Below are positions 8,773-18,229 of a stretch of 64,000 bases of DNA, one piece after another. The stretch lies in NCBI RefSeq assembly GCF_900187115.1, contig NZ_LT906455.1:124001-188000 (forward strand), written 5' to 3'. Numbering within the stretch: the first letter of the stretch is position 1; each line of letters opens with the position of its first letter. The translations under genes were made by a program, and so were the position numbers. Source of the DNA: Aliarcobacter butzleri (lineage in GTDB: Bacteria; Campylobacterota; Campylobacteria; Campylobacterales; Arcobacteraceae). The notes under the pieces were generated by a model. It was given only the letters and a program-made list of their open reading frames with translations. It was not told where the DNA came from and did no database searches.

Positions 8773-10125
8773 TTAACCTGCTATATTAACCATTTCTTGA
8801 CCATGTTCTTTTACTATCTTTTGCGTTATTTTATATGAGCAAAATTTTGGTCCGCACATTGAGCAGAATTCTGCTTCTTTGAATACATCTTGAGGAAGTG
8901 TTTCATCATGATACTCTTTTGCTCTATCTGGGTCTAAACAAAGTTCAAACTGTTTATTCCAGTTAAATGCATATCTAGCATCACTCATTTCATCATCAAT
9001 ATCTCTTGCACCTTTTCTTCCTCTTGCTATGTCAGCAGAGTGAGCAGCAATTTTATATGCAATAATTCCATTTCTAACATCTTCTGCATTTGGTAAACCT
9101 AGGTGCTCTTTTGGAGTTACATAACAAAGCATAGAAGCACCATGCCATCCACCAACAGCTGCACCAATTGCTGAACTTATATGATCATATCCAGCAGCAA
9201 TATCAGTTGTAAGTGGTCCTAAAATATAAAATGGTGCTTCGTGACAATACTCTTTTTCAAGTTTCATATTTCTTTCTATTTGATTTAAAGGAACGTGTCC
9301 AGGACCTTCAATCATAACTTGAACATCTTTTTCCCAAGCTCTTAAAGTAAGTTCTCCAAGAACTTTTAACTCTCTTAATTGTGCTTCATCACTAGCATCT
9401 GCTAAACAACCAGGTCTTAAACTATCTCCTAAAGATAGAGAAACATCATATTTTCTACAAATATCTAAAATCTCATCAAAAGCTTCATAAAATGGATTTT
9501 CTCTATGATAATGCATCATCCAAGCAGCCATTAATGAACCACCTCGACTTACAATTCCCATTTTTCTTTTTGCAACATGAGGCATAAATTCAAGTAAGAA
9601 TCCAGCATGAATTGTAAAATATGAAACACCTTGTTGAGCTTGTTTTTCTATAACTTCAAGCATTTTTTCGATTGTTAAATCTTCAATTTTATCTTTTACA
9701 TCATGTAAAATTTGATAAATAGGAACTGTTCCAATTGGAACAGTAGAGTGTTCAATTACAGCACGTCTTATCATATCTAAGTCACCACCAGTACTTAAAT
9801 CCATGATAGTATCAGCACCATATTTTAAACAAACATCAACTTTTTCAATCTCTTTTGAAACATCACTAGCAAGTGCTGATGAACCAATGTTTGCATTTAT
9901 TTTGCATGAAGATGCAATTCCAATCGACATTGGAACTAAATGTTTATGATTTACATTTGCTGGAATTATTAATCTTCCTCTTTCAATCTCGGCTCTTACA
10001 AGCTCAGGATCGAGTTTTTCAACTTTCGCTACATATTCCATATCAGGAGTAATAATTCCTTGTTTTGCATAATACATTTGAGTTCTAATTTTGTCGTTTT
10101 TATGATTGTCTAACCAAGTTCTCAT
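8773..10125 (-). CDS. thiC: Phosphomethylpyrimidine synthase
   Basis: Radical SAM enzyme that rearranges aminoimidazole ribotide to hydroxymethylpyrimidine phosphate for thiamine. The 450-residue protein has the C-terminal CxxCxxxxC cluster motif (C421, C424, C429 in CSMCGPKFC) specific to ThiC and the conserved core ([33 protein letters not shown]). It is shorter than the E. coli enzyme because it lacks the long N-terminal extension, as in many bacteria. AGGAT precedes the ATG. No TPP riboswitch motif (such as CUGAGA) was found in the leader. thiG is about 35 kb away in the window. Confidence 0.96.
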   Translation of the reverse strand: MRTWLDNHKNDKIRTQMYYAKQGIITPDMEYVAKVEKLDPELVRAEIERGRLIIPANVNHKHLVPMSIGIASSCKINANIGSSALASDVSKEIEKVDVCLKYGADTIMDLSTGGDLDMIRRAVIEHSTVPIGTVPIYQILHDVKDKIEDLTIEKMLEVIEKQAQQGVSYFTIHAGFLLEFMPHVAKRKMGIVSRGGSLMAAWMMHYHRENPFYEAFDEILDICRKYDVSLSLGDSLRPGCLADASDEAQLRELKVLGELTLRAWEKDVQVMIEGPGHVPLNQIERNMKLEKEYCHEAPFYILGPLTTDIAAGYDHISSAIGAAVGGWHGASMLCYVTPKEHLGLPNAEDVRNGIIAYKIAAHSADIARGRKGARDIDDEMSDARYAFNWNKQFELCLDPDRAKEYHDETLPQDVFKEAEFCSMCGPKFCSYKITQKIVKEHGQEMVNIAG

Positions 10126-10161
10126 TTTAAAATCCTATAATATTTAATTAATTGTAACTGG

Positions 10162-10167
10162 ATTATA
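10162..10167 (-). promoter_or_regulatory. Probable thiC -10 box
   Basis: TATAAT on the minus strand preceded by TTTGGC, 36 bases before the thiC ATG. Confidence 0.45.
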
Positions 10168-10239
10168 GCCAAATATATTTATATAAGCTTAAGGAACATA
10201 TGAATTTTTGAATTATTAGTTGTATAAGTTTCTTTTCTA

Positions 10240-10245
10240 TATAAT
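10240..10245 (+). promoter_or_regulatory. -10 box of HDOD gene
   Basis: TATAAT 25 bases before the chosen ATG at 10271; it lies inside the longer open frame that begins at TTG 10220, which argues against that upstream start. Confidence 0.5.
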
Positions 10246-10270
10246 ATTTCATAATTTAAAGAGAAATTCA

Positions 10271-11113
10271 ATGAAAAAAAATTTAATTCAAGAAATAAAG
10301 ACTTTAGAAAATCTTCCAAATAGTATCAAAGAAATTAATAATTTTAGAAAAAATGATAACTCAGATGTAAGTGCGTTAGTAAAAATTCTAAAAAAAGATT
10401 CTTTGATAGTTTCAAATATTTTAAAAATATCAAATTCAAATCTTTTTGGTGGAAATTATAAAATTGAAACATTTAATAAAGCAGTTGAACTTTTGGGAGT
10501 AAAATTAATCTTAGCTATTTCTATTGGAACTATAATTTCTAAAACAATAAACAAAAACCTATTTGCTTATGCTGTTACAAATGATGATTTTTTTTATTCT
10601 AGTGCATTAAGTGCTATTTTTATTGATAATTGGCTTGGACAAATCAATGAAGATTTACGAAATGAGTTACTTTTGCCAGCATTTTTACAAGATATTGGGA
10701 AGTTTATAATCTCTCAGTTAATTCAAGATGATAGACAAACAGAATTTTTTTTAAAAAGTTTAGTTGAAACAGATGATATAAGTGCTTGTGAACTTGAATT
10801 TACTGGATATACATGTTCAAGAATTAGTGCAAATATTTTTAAACATTGGGATTTTAGTCATAATATAATTTTTCCTATTGCTTTTACTCAAGATTTAGAA
10901 AATTGTCCAAAAGATTTTTTACATAAAGCTCAAGTATTAAATGTTGTAAAAATTTTATGTGATATTAGAAATCCATTAAGTAATAATAATATAGAAAAAG
11001 CTTTAAAAAAAGTTCTTGAATATAATTTTGATGTTGAATATTTTTTAAATTCATTAGATTCAATTAGAGAAAGAATAGAAAAAAATTCTCAACATTCATT
11101 AAGTAACAATTAG
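10271..11113 (+). CDS. HDOD domain protein
   Basis: 280 residues. The N-terminal two thirds match the HDOD (degenerate HD, metal-independent) signalling domain: the opening ENLPNSIKEIN, then LVKILKKDSLIVSNILKISNS, then FNKAVELLGVKLILAISIGT. HDOD proteins are regulatory modules in motility, cyclic-di-GMP and stress pathways; no partner domain is fused here. The ATG at 10271 (AAAGAGAAATTCA before it) is preferred to TTG 10220 because a TATAAT sits between them. Followed by its own-promoter neighbour ispDF. Specific function unknown. Confidence 0.8.
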   Translation: MKKNLIQEIKTLENLPNSIKEINNFRKNDNSDVSALVKILKKDSLIVSNILKISNSNLFGGNYKIETFNKAVELLGVKLILAISIGTIISKTINKNLFAYAVTNDDFFYSSALSAIFIDNWLGQINEDLRNELLLPAFLQDIGKFIISQLIQDDRQTEFFLKSLVETDDISACELEFTGYTCSRISANIFKHWDFSHNIIFPIAFTQDLENCPKDFLHKAQVLNVVKILCDIRNPLSNNNIEKALKKVLEYNFDVEYFLNSLDSIRERIEKNSQHSLSNN

Positions 11114-11114
11114 T

Positions 11115-11120
11115 TATAAT
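11115..11120 (+). promoter_or_regulatory. -10 box of ispDF
   Basis: TATAAT two bases after the HDOD stop, about 30 bases before the ispDF start and followed by AAAAGGAG (11138-11145). Confidence 0.5.
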
Positions 11121-11148
11121 TTGTAACTTTTTTACACAAAAGGAGTTA

Positions 11149-12276
11149 TTGTTGTTAGATGTTACATTAATAGTTCTTTGCGCTGGGAATTCCACGAGAT
11201 TTGAACACAAAACAAAAAAACAATGGATAAGGGTTGAAGATGAACCTTTATGGTTAAATGTTACAAAAAGAATATCTTCTTTTGCTAAATTTGATAAAAT
11301 AATAGTTACTTCTCATCAAGATGAACTAAATTATATGAAAAATTTTAGTGATGATTTTACTTTTGTAAAAGGTGGGGAAACAAGACAATTATCAATTTTA
11401 AATAGTTTGCAATTTGTAACAACAAAATATGTAATGATAACTGATGTAGCACGTGCTTGTGTTCCTCAAAGTGTAATAGAAAATCTTTTAAATGAGAAAT
11501 CTAGTGCAGATTGTATAGTTCCTATTTTAAATGTAACAGATACAGTAGTTTATGAAAATGATACTATTGATAGAAGTAATGTAAAACTTATACAAACTCC
11601 TCAACTTTCAAGCACTCAAGTTTTGAGAGATGCTTTAAATACACCTATTGAATTTACAGATGAAAGTTCAGCAATCAAAGCAATAGATGGAAAAATAAAA
11701 TATATTCAAGGTTCTACTTTTAGTAAAAAATTAACTTTAGGTGATGAACTTGATGAACTTCCTTGTTTAAAAGCTCCTTCAAATAATTTTTTTACAGGTA
11801 CTGGTTTTGACATTCATGCCTTTGAAGAGATAAAAGATATGTATTTAGGTGGAGTAAAACTTCCTTATGAATATGGATTTAAAGCACATAGTGATGGAGA
11901 TGTTTTGATTCATTCAGTAATTGATGCTTTATTAGGAGCTTGTGGAGCTGGAGATATTGGTGAGTTTTTCCCTGATACAGATGATAAATATAAAGGTATA
12001 GATTCAAAACTTTTATTAGGACAAATTGTTAATTTTATAAATAATGTTGGATATGAAATAGTAAATGTTGATTTAACAATAATTGCACAAAAACCTAAAA
12101 TTAATCCTTTTAAAGATGAAATTAAAAAATCAATGGCAAAACTTTTAAGAATTGAAAAACAGTTTGTAAATGTAAAAGCTACAACAGCCGAAAAACTAGG
12201 ATTTATTGGACGAGCAGAAGGGGTTGCTGTTCAAAGTATTGCTACATTGAAATATTATAATTGGAAAAAAAGATGA
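11149..12276 (+). CDS. ispDF: Bifunctional MEP cytidylyltransferase / MEcPP synthase
   Basis: Fusion enzyme of the non-mevalonate isoprenoid pathway. IspD (about 1-210) attaches CMP to methylerythritol 4-phosphate; IspF (about 216-375) forms the 2,4-cyclodiphosphate. IspF metal ligands D221 and H223 (GTGFDIHAF) and H255 (DVLIHS) are present, as is the nucleotide loop of IspD (LCAGNSTRF). The IspD/IspF fusion is typical of Campylobacterota. Start is TTG at 11149 or TTG at 11152; the second has better spacing from AGGAG. The stop overlaps the next ATG (ATGA). Also in this window: dxr at 39.5 kb. Confidence 0.95.
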   Translation: MLLDVTLIVLCAGNSTRFEHKTKKQWIRVEDEPLWLNVTKRISSFAKFDKIIVTSHQDELNYMKNFSDDFTFVKGGETRQLSILNSLQFVTTKYVMITDVARACVPQSVIENLLNEKSSADCIVPILNVTDTVVYENDTIDRSNVKLIQTPQLSSTQVLRDALNTPIEFTDESSAIKAIDGKIKYIQGSTFSKKLTLGDELDELPCLKAPSNNFFTGTGFDIHAFEEIKDMYLGGVKLPYEYGFKAHSDGDVLIHSVIDALLGACGAGDIGEFFPDTDDKYKGIDSKLLLGQIVNFINNVGYEIVNVDLTIIAQKPKINPFKDEIKKSMAKLLRIEKQFVNVKATTAEKLGFIGRAEGVAVQSIATLKYYNWKKR

Positions 12277-13163
12277 ACATATTAATTATCGAAAATGAGA
12301 TATATTTAGCTCAAAAAGTAGTTTCAAGACTTCTTGATGATGGACACAATTGTGATTATATAGAATCACCAAATATTGATAATTTATCAAAAGATTATGA
12401 TGTGATTTTATTATCAACTTCTTTACCAACTGCTTTATGTAAAGAGATAACTAAAAAATATTCACATAAATCTATCATTCTTCTTTTAGTTTCTTATGTT
12501 TCAGATGAAACAGTTACAAATCATATAAAAGATGGTGCAAGAGATTATATTATGAAGCCATTTATTATGGATGAATTGATAAGAAAAATATATCACTATA
12601 TTGATACAAGAAATGTAAAAAGAGAGTTACAAACTTTAAAAGAGTATTTTGATTTTACTATGTCAGATATTGATATAAGTGGAATTTTACTACCTCCATC
12701 TTTTCCACTTTTAATAGAGACAAATTCTCAAAGATATGCAGATAAATTAGTTTTTGAATTGTCAAAAAAAGTTGATTTACCTATTTATTTTATATCTTTA
12801 GTTTCTCCAACTTGGCAAAAACAAATAAATAGTATAGAAGAAAAAACAATTATATATTTAACAGATTATCATACTTTGAAAAAGAATATGAAAGATTATG
12901 TTGTTAAATATATTGAAGATAAAACTTGTGTTATTTCTACTTTAGAGTGTGAAGATAGTTTCCCTTATAGAAAAATAGAGATAAATAGTGAAAAAGAGTT
13001 AGTAGGAATTACAAATATTATGACAATAAATGATTATGTAAAAATGATGGTTATGTCATATCAAAATAAATATCCAGATACAGAACTATCAAAAAAACTT
13101 GGAATTTCAAGAAAATCACTTTGGGAAAAAAGAAAAAAACTAGATATCGAAAAAAAGAAATAG
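12273..13163 (+). CDS. Atypical response regulator, HP1021 type
   Basis: 296 residues: N-terminal receiver-like domain (1-120) and a C-terminal helix-turn-helix (about 270-292, ELSKKLGISRKSLWEKRKKL). At the position of the phosphoryl-accepting Asp (x in VILLxTSLP) there is Ser48, so it cannot be phosphorylated in the usual way; the conserved Lys of YIMKPF remains. Its place directly after ispDF matches HP1021 of Helicobacter pylori and its Campylobacter orthologue, an orphan regulator reported to act in redox sensing, transcription and replication control. ATG 12273 is used (ATGA overlap with ispDF), not the frame opening at 12261. No kinase nearby. Confidence 0.88.
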   Translation: MNILIIENEIYLAQKVVSRLLDDGHNCDYIESPNIDNLSKDYDVILLSTSLPTALCKEITKKYSHKSIILLLVSYVSDETVTNHIKDGARDYIMKPFIMDELIRKIYHYIDTRNVKRELQTLKEYFDFTMSDIDISGILLPPSFPLLIETNSQRYADKLVFELSKKVDLPIYFISLVSPTWQKQINSIEEKTIIYLTDYHTLKKNMKDYVVKYIEDKTCVISTLECEDSFPYRKIEINSEKELVGITNIMTINDYVKMMVMSYQNKYPDTELSKKLGISRKSLWEKRKKLDIEKKK

Positions 13164-13173
13164 GGGATAATGT

Positions 13174-13650
13174 ATGAATTTGAGAAAATTTTTTTTAACA
13201 GTAGGTTTTAGTGGTTTAAGTCCAAAAGCTCCTGGAACTGTTGGTTCTTTTGTTTCTTTAATTTTAGGACTTTTTCTTTTAGAATTTTTACACTCTTCAA
13301 CTTTGTTTTTATTATCTATTTTGATAACTGTTGTAGCAATTAAACAAATTGATATCTATGAAAAAGAAGTAGGTTTACATGATAGCAGTGAAATAGTAAT
13401 AGATGAACTTGCTGGTATGTGGATAGCTTTAAGTATTTGTGGAATAAATGGCGATAATATACTTTTTATGGCACCACTTGCTTTTGTATTTTTTAGACTT
13501 TTTGATATTTGGAAACCATCTATTATAGGTAAAATTGATAGAGATGTAAAAGGTGGTTTAGGTGTAATGGGTGATGATATTATTGCAGGAATAGCTGCAG
13601 GAATTGCAACAGCTGCGGTTTATCAGGTAATTGATAAATTTATTTTATAA
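13174..13650 (+). CDS. pgpA: Phosphatidylglycerophosphatase A
   Basis: Membrane phosphatase that removes the phosphate from phosphatidylglycerophosphate to give phosphatidylglycerol. 158 residues with PgpA landmarks: the opening GFSGLSPKAPGTVGS, the acidic HDSSEIVIDELAGMW segment that carries the likely metal ligands, and RLFDIWKPS followed by GGLGVMGDD. Several hydrophobic segments. Ten bases after the HP1021-like gene, so probably in the ispDF operon. Confidence 0.93.
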   Translation: MNLRKFFLTVGFSGLSPKAPGTVGSFVSLILGLFLLEFLHSSTLFLLSILITVVAIKQIDIYEKEVGLHDSSEIVIDELAGMWIALSICGINGDNILFMAPLAFVFFRLFDIWKPSIIGKIDRDVKGGLGVMGDDIIAGIAAGIATAAVYQVIDKFIL

Positions 13651-13666
13651 TAAAAAAAGGGTTTAG

Positions 13667-14380
13667 ATGGTTGATGCAGTTAATTATTCTTATATAATTA
13701 GTAGAGTAAATCAAGAGTTCGATAAACTTCCTATTTCTTGTGTTTTTTTCGATTCTGTTGATCCAATTTCTTCTAGTTCAATGCAAAAGATTAATTCAAA
13801 GATAAATAAACATACAATTGTTGGTATTCTTTTTTGTCAACCTAGTATTAAATTTGTTAAAGATGAAATACTACCTAGTTTAGATTATTTACATCACAGG
13901 TCTGGTGATAATATAAATTTTTTTTGTTGTGGCTATGGAGCATATTGGGCACCAGAAAATGAAAATGTTGTTATCACTATTGATGGTGTTAAGTGGTCAT
14001 TTGACAACAAAAGTTTTATTTCTATTATTGAAGAATTTGAACAATCAACTAAATGGAAATATAGTGGGGAAACAGAATTATTACTTTTAGATATAATACC
14101 TTCGACTAATAACAAACTTAATATTAAAAATGCTATTGTTTGTAATTTAGAATTAATGTATCAAGATAAGGCTTTTACATCATCTAGAGCTTTTTTTGAA
14201 AATTTAATTAGATATTTTACAAATTCAGAGAATAAGTCTTTACTTGAATATAGTGATCTAAAAGGTATAAGTCAAGGACTTGAATTTCTAAAAAACTCAA
14301 TACTTGATAATCTACCTTTTAAGTTAAAAGATCTTTACAATTCTACGAAATCTTATGCAATCAAAGATATTAAAAAATAA
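13667..14380 (+). CDS. Conserved-looking hypothetical protein, 237 aa
   Basis: No family recognised. The protein looks soluble: no signal peptide or membrane helix, alternating hydrophobic strands and helices, two adjacent cysteines (FFCCGYGAYW) and a string of aromatic residues around 85-95, and a lysine-rich C-terminus. AAAAAGGG lies nine bases before the ATG. It is 16 bases after pgpA, so it is probably the last gene of the ispDF operon, and faces carA on the other strand. The ORF uses the same AT-rich codons as its neighbours, which supports it being real. Function not assigned. Confidence 0.65.
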   Translation: MVDAVNYSYIISRVNQEFDKLPISCVFFDSVDPISSSSMQKINSKINKHTIVGILFCQPSIKFVKDEILPSLDYLHHRSGDNINFFCCGYGAYWAPENENVVITIDGVKWSFDNKSFISIIEEFEQSTKWKYSGETELLLLDIIPSTNNKLNIKNAIVCNLELMYQDKAFTSSRAFFENLIRYFTNSENKSLLEYSDLKGISQGLEFLKNSILDNLPFKLKDLYNSTKSYAIKDIKK

Positions 14381-14449
14381 TTAAAGAGTTTGTTTATTTT
14401 GTGGAAGAATAAGTTAAAGTAAAATTTAACACAGAGATTATGCAAAAGA

Positions 14450-14467
14450 AGTGAAAATTATTTCACT
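14450..14467 (-). terminator. Weak hairpin at the end of carA
   Basis: AGTGAAA / TTTCACT stem with ATTA loop, spanning the carA stop; on the minus strand it is followed by TTCTTTT. A further small hairpin (GTTAAA / TTTAAC, 14413-14430) lies between the convergent genes. Confidence 0.4.
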
Positions 14468-15576
14468 ATCTCTGCGAATTGTTTGAAGATATATTTTGAT
14501 TCATGTGGACCAGGACTAGCTTCTGGGTGATGTTGAACAGAAAAAATCTCTTTATTTTTATATTTAACACCTTCTATTGTATTGTCAAATAAGTTAATAT
14601 GAGTTATATCTGCGATTTCAACTATATTATCTGGTACATTATAGTTGTGATTTTGTGCAGTTATTTCAACTACTCCATTATTTGAAACTGGATGGTTACC
14701 ACCGTGTTGTCCAAATTTTAGTTTATAAGTATCATATCCATGAGCAATAGAAAGTAATTGATGTCCTAAACAAATAGCAAATATTGGGATATTTGCATTT
14801 ATTAATTTTTGAATTTCTACTTTTTCATTTACAAGAGTTAGAGGATCTCCTGGACCATTTGATAAAAATACTCCACCTATTTCTTTAGCTTCAAATCTTG
14901 CTATTAGGTCTTCCCCTTTAAATGAAGATGGTATAACTTCTACTTCAAGTCCAGTTTGAACTAATTCATTTAAAATATTTCTTTTAACTCCAAAGTCAAT
15001 AACAACTACTTTTTTATCACTCATCACAGCTTTATCATAAGCTTTTATAGCATGATTCCAGCTTCCTGATTTATGAATATATGCTTCTTTTGTAGAAACT
15101 ATTTCTATATAGTTTATATCTTCAATTCTAGGGCTTGCAGCTAATTGTTTTGCTAATTCTTCTTTTGAAGAGATTTCAGTTGAAGCTATCATCATCATAG
15201 CTCCTTCATCTCTAAGCATTTTAGTTAAATATCTTGTATCTATATCACAAATTCCTAAAACACCATGTTCTTTTAATAAATTATCTAAATTATTTTGTGC
15301 TCTATAATTTGAATAGTCATTGTGATAGTTTCTAACTAAAACACCTTTACAATGACAAATTTTACTTTCCATATCATCATCATTTACACCAACATTTCCA
15401 ATTTCTGGCATTGTAAAAGTGATAAATTGTCCAGCATAAGATGGATCAGAGATAATTTCTTGATAACCAGTTAATGAAGTATTAAAAACTATTTCTCCAA
15501 CAGCAGTTCCTGTTGCACCAAAAGATTTTGCTTCTAAAAAAGTTCCATTTTCTAAATATATCCATACTTTTTGCAT
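14458..15576 (-). CDS. carA: Carbamoyl-phosphate synthase small (glutaminase) subunit
   Basis: Class I glutamine amidotransferase subunit that supplies ammonia to CarB for carbamoyl phosphate, feeding pyrimidines and arginine. 372 residues: N-terminal CPSase-small domain (1-150) and a GATase domain with nucleophile C269 in ICLGHQ and the His/Glu pair in HHPEASPGP near 350. carB is not in the window. The ATG overlaps the upstream DUF507 stop (TAATG), so it is last in the five-gene minus-strand operon. Confidence 0.97.
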   Translation of the reverse strand: MQKVWIYLENGTFLEAKSFGATGTAVGEIVFNTSLTGYQEIISDPSYAGQFITFTMPEIGNVGVNDDDMESKICHCKGVLVRNYHNDYSNYRAQNNLDNLLKEHGVLGICDIDTRYLTKMLRDEGAMMMIASTEISSKEELAKQLAASPRIEDINYIEIVSTKEAYIHKSGSWNHAIKAYDKAVMSDKKVVVIDFGVKRNILNELVQTGLEVEVIPSSFKGEDLIARFEAKEIGGVFLSNGPGDPLTLVNEKVEIQKLINANIPIFAICLGHQLLSIAHGYDTYKLKFGQHGGNHPVSNNGVVEITAQNHNYNVPDNIVEIADITHINLFDNTIEGVKYKNKEIFSVQHHPEASPGPHESKYIFKQFAEIVK

Positions 15577-16127
15577 TAAATTAATCCTCTTTTTATTAAT
15601 TCTTCTTCGTAAAGTCTATGATAAACTAAGTCATAATCTTCAGTTCCTGGAATTAACTTTCTTTTATAATTTCTTAGTTTTGTTAAAACTTCACTATCTG
15701 CTTTTTCAAAGCCTTTTATAAAGTCATCTAAAGAATTGAAAATAATATTTTTAACTTGATTATCAGAGCACACATAATGAATAAAATCTTCTTCCCATAA
15801 ATAATCTAAGATTTTATGAGCAATATCTGAAAATCTATCTTCATTGTTTAAAATAACACCAAAATCATTTGCTAATCTTTTTTTAGTCATCCAAAAAAGT
15901 TGTCTTCTATCAGCATTTAGATACTCTATTTCTTCTTCTTGTGATTCTAAAATTTCTTGAACTTTTTCATCTAAAGCAAACTCTTTTTCTATATCCGCAT
16001 CAAGTATTTTCTCGATTTCTGCTTCAATACTATTTTTTTCTTTTCTAATTTCTACAAAATCACAATTGATCAAATCTCTTGTAATTCTTCTTGAAACATA
16101 CGGTGTGTGATGTAACTTTAATCTCAT
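15576..16127 (-). CDS. DUF507 family protein
   Basis: 183-residue soluble, acidic, helical protein. The start MRLKLHHTPYVSRRITRDLI and the pattern of Glu/Lys-rich helices fit DUF507, a family I recall from Campylobacterota and Aquificota, usually with two copies of a roughly 90-residue unit; here internal similarity is suggested by the repeated ISRRI/RLANDF-type helices but not proved. Function unknown. AGAGGG seven bases before the ATG. Lies between purA and carA with almost no spacing, hence co-expressed with nucleotide genes. Confidence 0.75.
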   Translation of the reverse strand: MRLKLHHTPYVSRRITRDLINCDFVEIRKEKNSIEAEIEKILDADIEKEFALDEKVQEILESQEEEIEYLNADRRQLFWMTKKRLANDFGVILNNEDRFSDIAHKILDYLWEEDFIHYVCSDNQVKNIIFNSLDDFIKGFEKADSEVLTKLRNYKRKLIPGTEDYDLVYHRLYEEELIKRGLI

Positions 16128-16131
16128 CTTT

Positions 16132-17382
16132 TTACCCTCTTATAATTGTGTCTGCTCTTTCTGGAGAAGTTGAAATAATCCCAACTTTTACAGAAGTTAT
16201 CTCTTCTATTTTTTCTATATATTTTTTTGCATTTACTGGAAGTTTATCAAAATCTTGTATACCAACTACACTGTCCCAACCATCTATCTCTTCATAAATT
16301 GGTTTTACATTTTGCATATCTGATGGCATATAATCTATTCTTTCTCCATCAAGTTCATAAGCAACACAAACTTTGATTTTAGAAAAACCATCTAAAACAT
16401 CAAGTTTCATTAAAGCTAATTGGTCACAACCATTTAATCTACTTGCATATCTAACTGCAACTGCATCAAACCAACCACATCTTCTTTTTCTTCCTGTTAC
16501 TGTTCCAAACTCTTTTCCAACTTCACCTATTGTTTTTCCAGCTTCAGTAAAATCTTCAGTAGGGAAAGGTCCGTTTCCTACTCTTGTACAGTAAGCTTTT
16601 ACAATTCCAGTAATAACTCCAATATCTTTTGGATTTATTCCTAAACCTGTACAAGAACCAGCACTAACTGTACTAGAACTTGTTACATAAGGATAAGTTC
16701 CATGGTCAATATCAAGCATTGTTCCTTGAGCACCTTCTAAAAGGATTCTTTTGTTTTCATCTATTGCTTTCCAAACAAGGTTAGTTGTATTTGTAATAAA
16801 TGGACTTAATTTTTCTTTATATTCATTTAATTCAGCTAATAGTTCATCTTTATTTGGAGTACTTATATCTAAAACATCAAATATTGATCTATTTTGTTTA
16901 AAGTATTCTAAAATATCATCACAAAGTTTTATTGGATTTAAAAGTTCACCCATTCTAAAACCAGTACGACTTACTTTCTCTGCATAAGTAGGTCCTATAC
17001 CTTTTCCTGTTGTTCCAATAGCTTTGTCACCTTTTAATCTCTCTTTTGCTTGGTCGATTAAAGCATGAAATGGTAAATTTAAATGTGCTTTATCAGAAAT
17101 AAATAGTCGCCCTTCTAAACTTGAAAACTGGCTCATCTCTTTAATTATATTTAAAGGTGATACAACAACACCATTTCCAATAACATTTACAGCTTTTGGA
17201 TTTAAAATTCCTGAAGGAATTAGTTGAAGAGCATATCTTACTCCATCAACCCAAATAGTATGACCAGCATTATGACCACCTTGGCTTCTACAAACCATGT
17301 CATATTTTTGTGCTAGCATATCTACTATTTTACCTTTTCCTTCATCTCCCCACTGAATACCAACTATTACATCTGCTTTCAT
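16132..17382 (-). CDS. purA: Adenylosuccinate synthetase
   Basis: GTP-dependent enzyme joining IMP and aspartate, first committed step to AMP. 416 residues with the GDEGKGK loop (12-18), catalytic D13 and H41 (GGHNAGH), the IMP-binding [14 protein letters not shown] segment and the GTP-binding region near the C-terminus. Its ribosome-binding site (GAGGGTTG) lies in the last codons of hisZ, one base upstream. The hisZ-purA order is common in Proteobacteria-like genomes. Confidence 0.97.
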   Translation of the reverse strand: MKADVIVGIQWGDEGKGKIVDMLAQKYDMVCRSQGGHNAGHTIWVDGVRYALQLIPSGILNPKAVNVIGNGVVVSPLNIIKEMSQFSSLEGRLFISDKAHLNLPFHALIDQAKERLKGDKAIGTTGKGIGPTYAEKVSRTGFRMGELLNPIKLCDDILEYFKQNRSIFDVLDISTPNKDELLAELNEYKEKLSPFITNTTNLVWKAIDENKRILLEGAQGTMLDIDHGTYPYVTSSSTVSAGSCTGLGINPKDIGVITGIVKAYCTRVGNGPFPTEDFTEAGKTIGEVGKEFGTVTGRKRRCGWFDAVAVRYASRLNGCDQLALMKLDVLDGFSKIKVCVAYELDGERIDYMPSDMQNVKPIYEEIDGWDSVVGIQDFDKLPVNAKKYIEKIEEITSVKVGIISTSPERADTIIRG

Positions 17383-17383
17383 T

Positions 17384-18229
17384 TCAACCCTCTAACATTT
17401 TTAATAAATTATCTGTGTATAGTGCAAATCCTAATGAACTAAGTCCATTACTTGAATACATCCCACCATTACATAAAAGTAAATTTTTATCTATTACTCT
17501 ATAATAAATATCATCATAATATTTTAAACTTCCATAATAAAGTGGAGCAATAATGATATTTGAATATTTTACTTCTTTTGCTTTTGAAAGAAGTTTTTCT
17601 AACTCTTTTTTTATACTATCTGGAACAAGTTCAATTACACTTTGTAAACTTGCTACATCTTTTACTTTTATAAGTTTATTTAGCCAATCGCAATTTAATT
17701 TAAATAATTCAGACATTTCTCCATTTTTTAATAAAGAGATATCTAGATTTAATTCACTACAAACCAATTTTGGAATATTGATATTTGATATTTGTAAAAT
17801 AGGCTCAATTTTTAAAGAATTTAGAATATTTGCTGTTAAATTCATAATATCAGCAATATTATTATGGTCTATCCATTCGCAACCAATTTGATACTCTTCT
17901 GTTGATGGATAAGAAAAAATTGGTTGAACATAAAACCATTTTTTATGTTTTGTTGTTCTTCCCAATCTTTTTGTGATAATTCTTACAACATCCAAAGTTG
18001 AATCAGCTCTTAAAGAAACTTGTTCATTTTGTTCATCTGAAAATTTTATCAACTTTTTTTCATTTGCAATTGCTTGATGTTGAGAATATGAAAAGTTTGG
18101 AGTTAATATCTCTTCAAATCCAGCTTTATCTAAAATATCACAAACTTGATTTTCTAATACTCTTTTTGCTTTTGCCAATTTTCCAAAGTATAATCTACTT
18201 CCTTTTGGAATTTCGTGTTCAAAAATCAT
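17384..18229 (-). CDS. hisZ: ATP phosphoribosyltransferase regulatory subunit
   Basis: HisZ is a catalytically dead paralogue of histidyl-tRNA synthetase that activates short-form HisG. The 281-residue protein has the class II synthetase-like core: the opening [19 protein letters not shown], motif 2-like [12 protein letters not shown], and [11 protein letters not shown] with QIGCEWI. It lacks the C-terminal anticodon-binding domain of HisRS. It is shorter than many HisZ proteins (about 320-390), but begins and ends cleanly: its ATG overlaps the upstream stop and its stop is next to purA. hisG lies outside the window. Confidence 0.88.
   Translation of the reverse strand: MIFEHEIPKGSRLYFGKLAKAKRVLENQVCDILDKAGFEEILTPNFSYSQHQAIANEKKLIKFSDEQNEQVSLRADSTLDVVRIITKRLGRTTKHKKWFYVQPIFSYPSTEEYQIGCEWIDHNNIADIMNLTANILNSLKIEPILQISNINIPKLVCSELNLDISLLKNGEMSELFKLNCDWLNKLIKVKDVASLQSVIELVPDSIKKELEKLLSKAKEVKYSNIIIAPLYYGSLKYYDDIYYRVIDKNLLLCNGGMYSSNGLSSLGFALYTDNLLKMLEG

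Noticed and set aside
10020-10260. TPP riboswitch before thiC
   Set aside because: The leader lacks the CUGAGA core and the paired arms; only a -10 box and a ribosome-binding site are seen.
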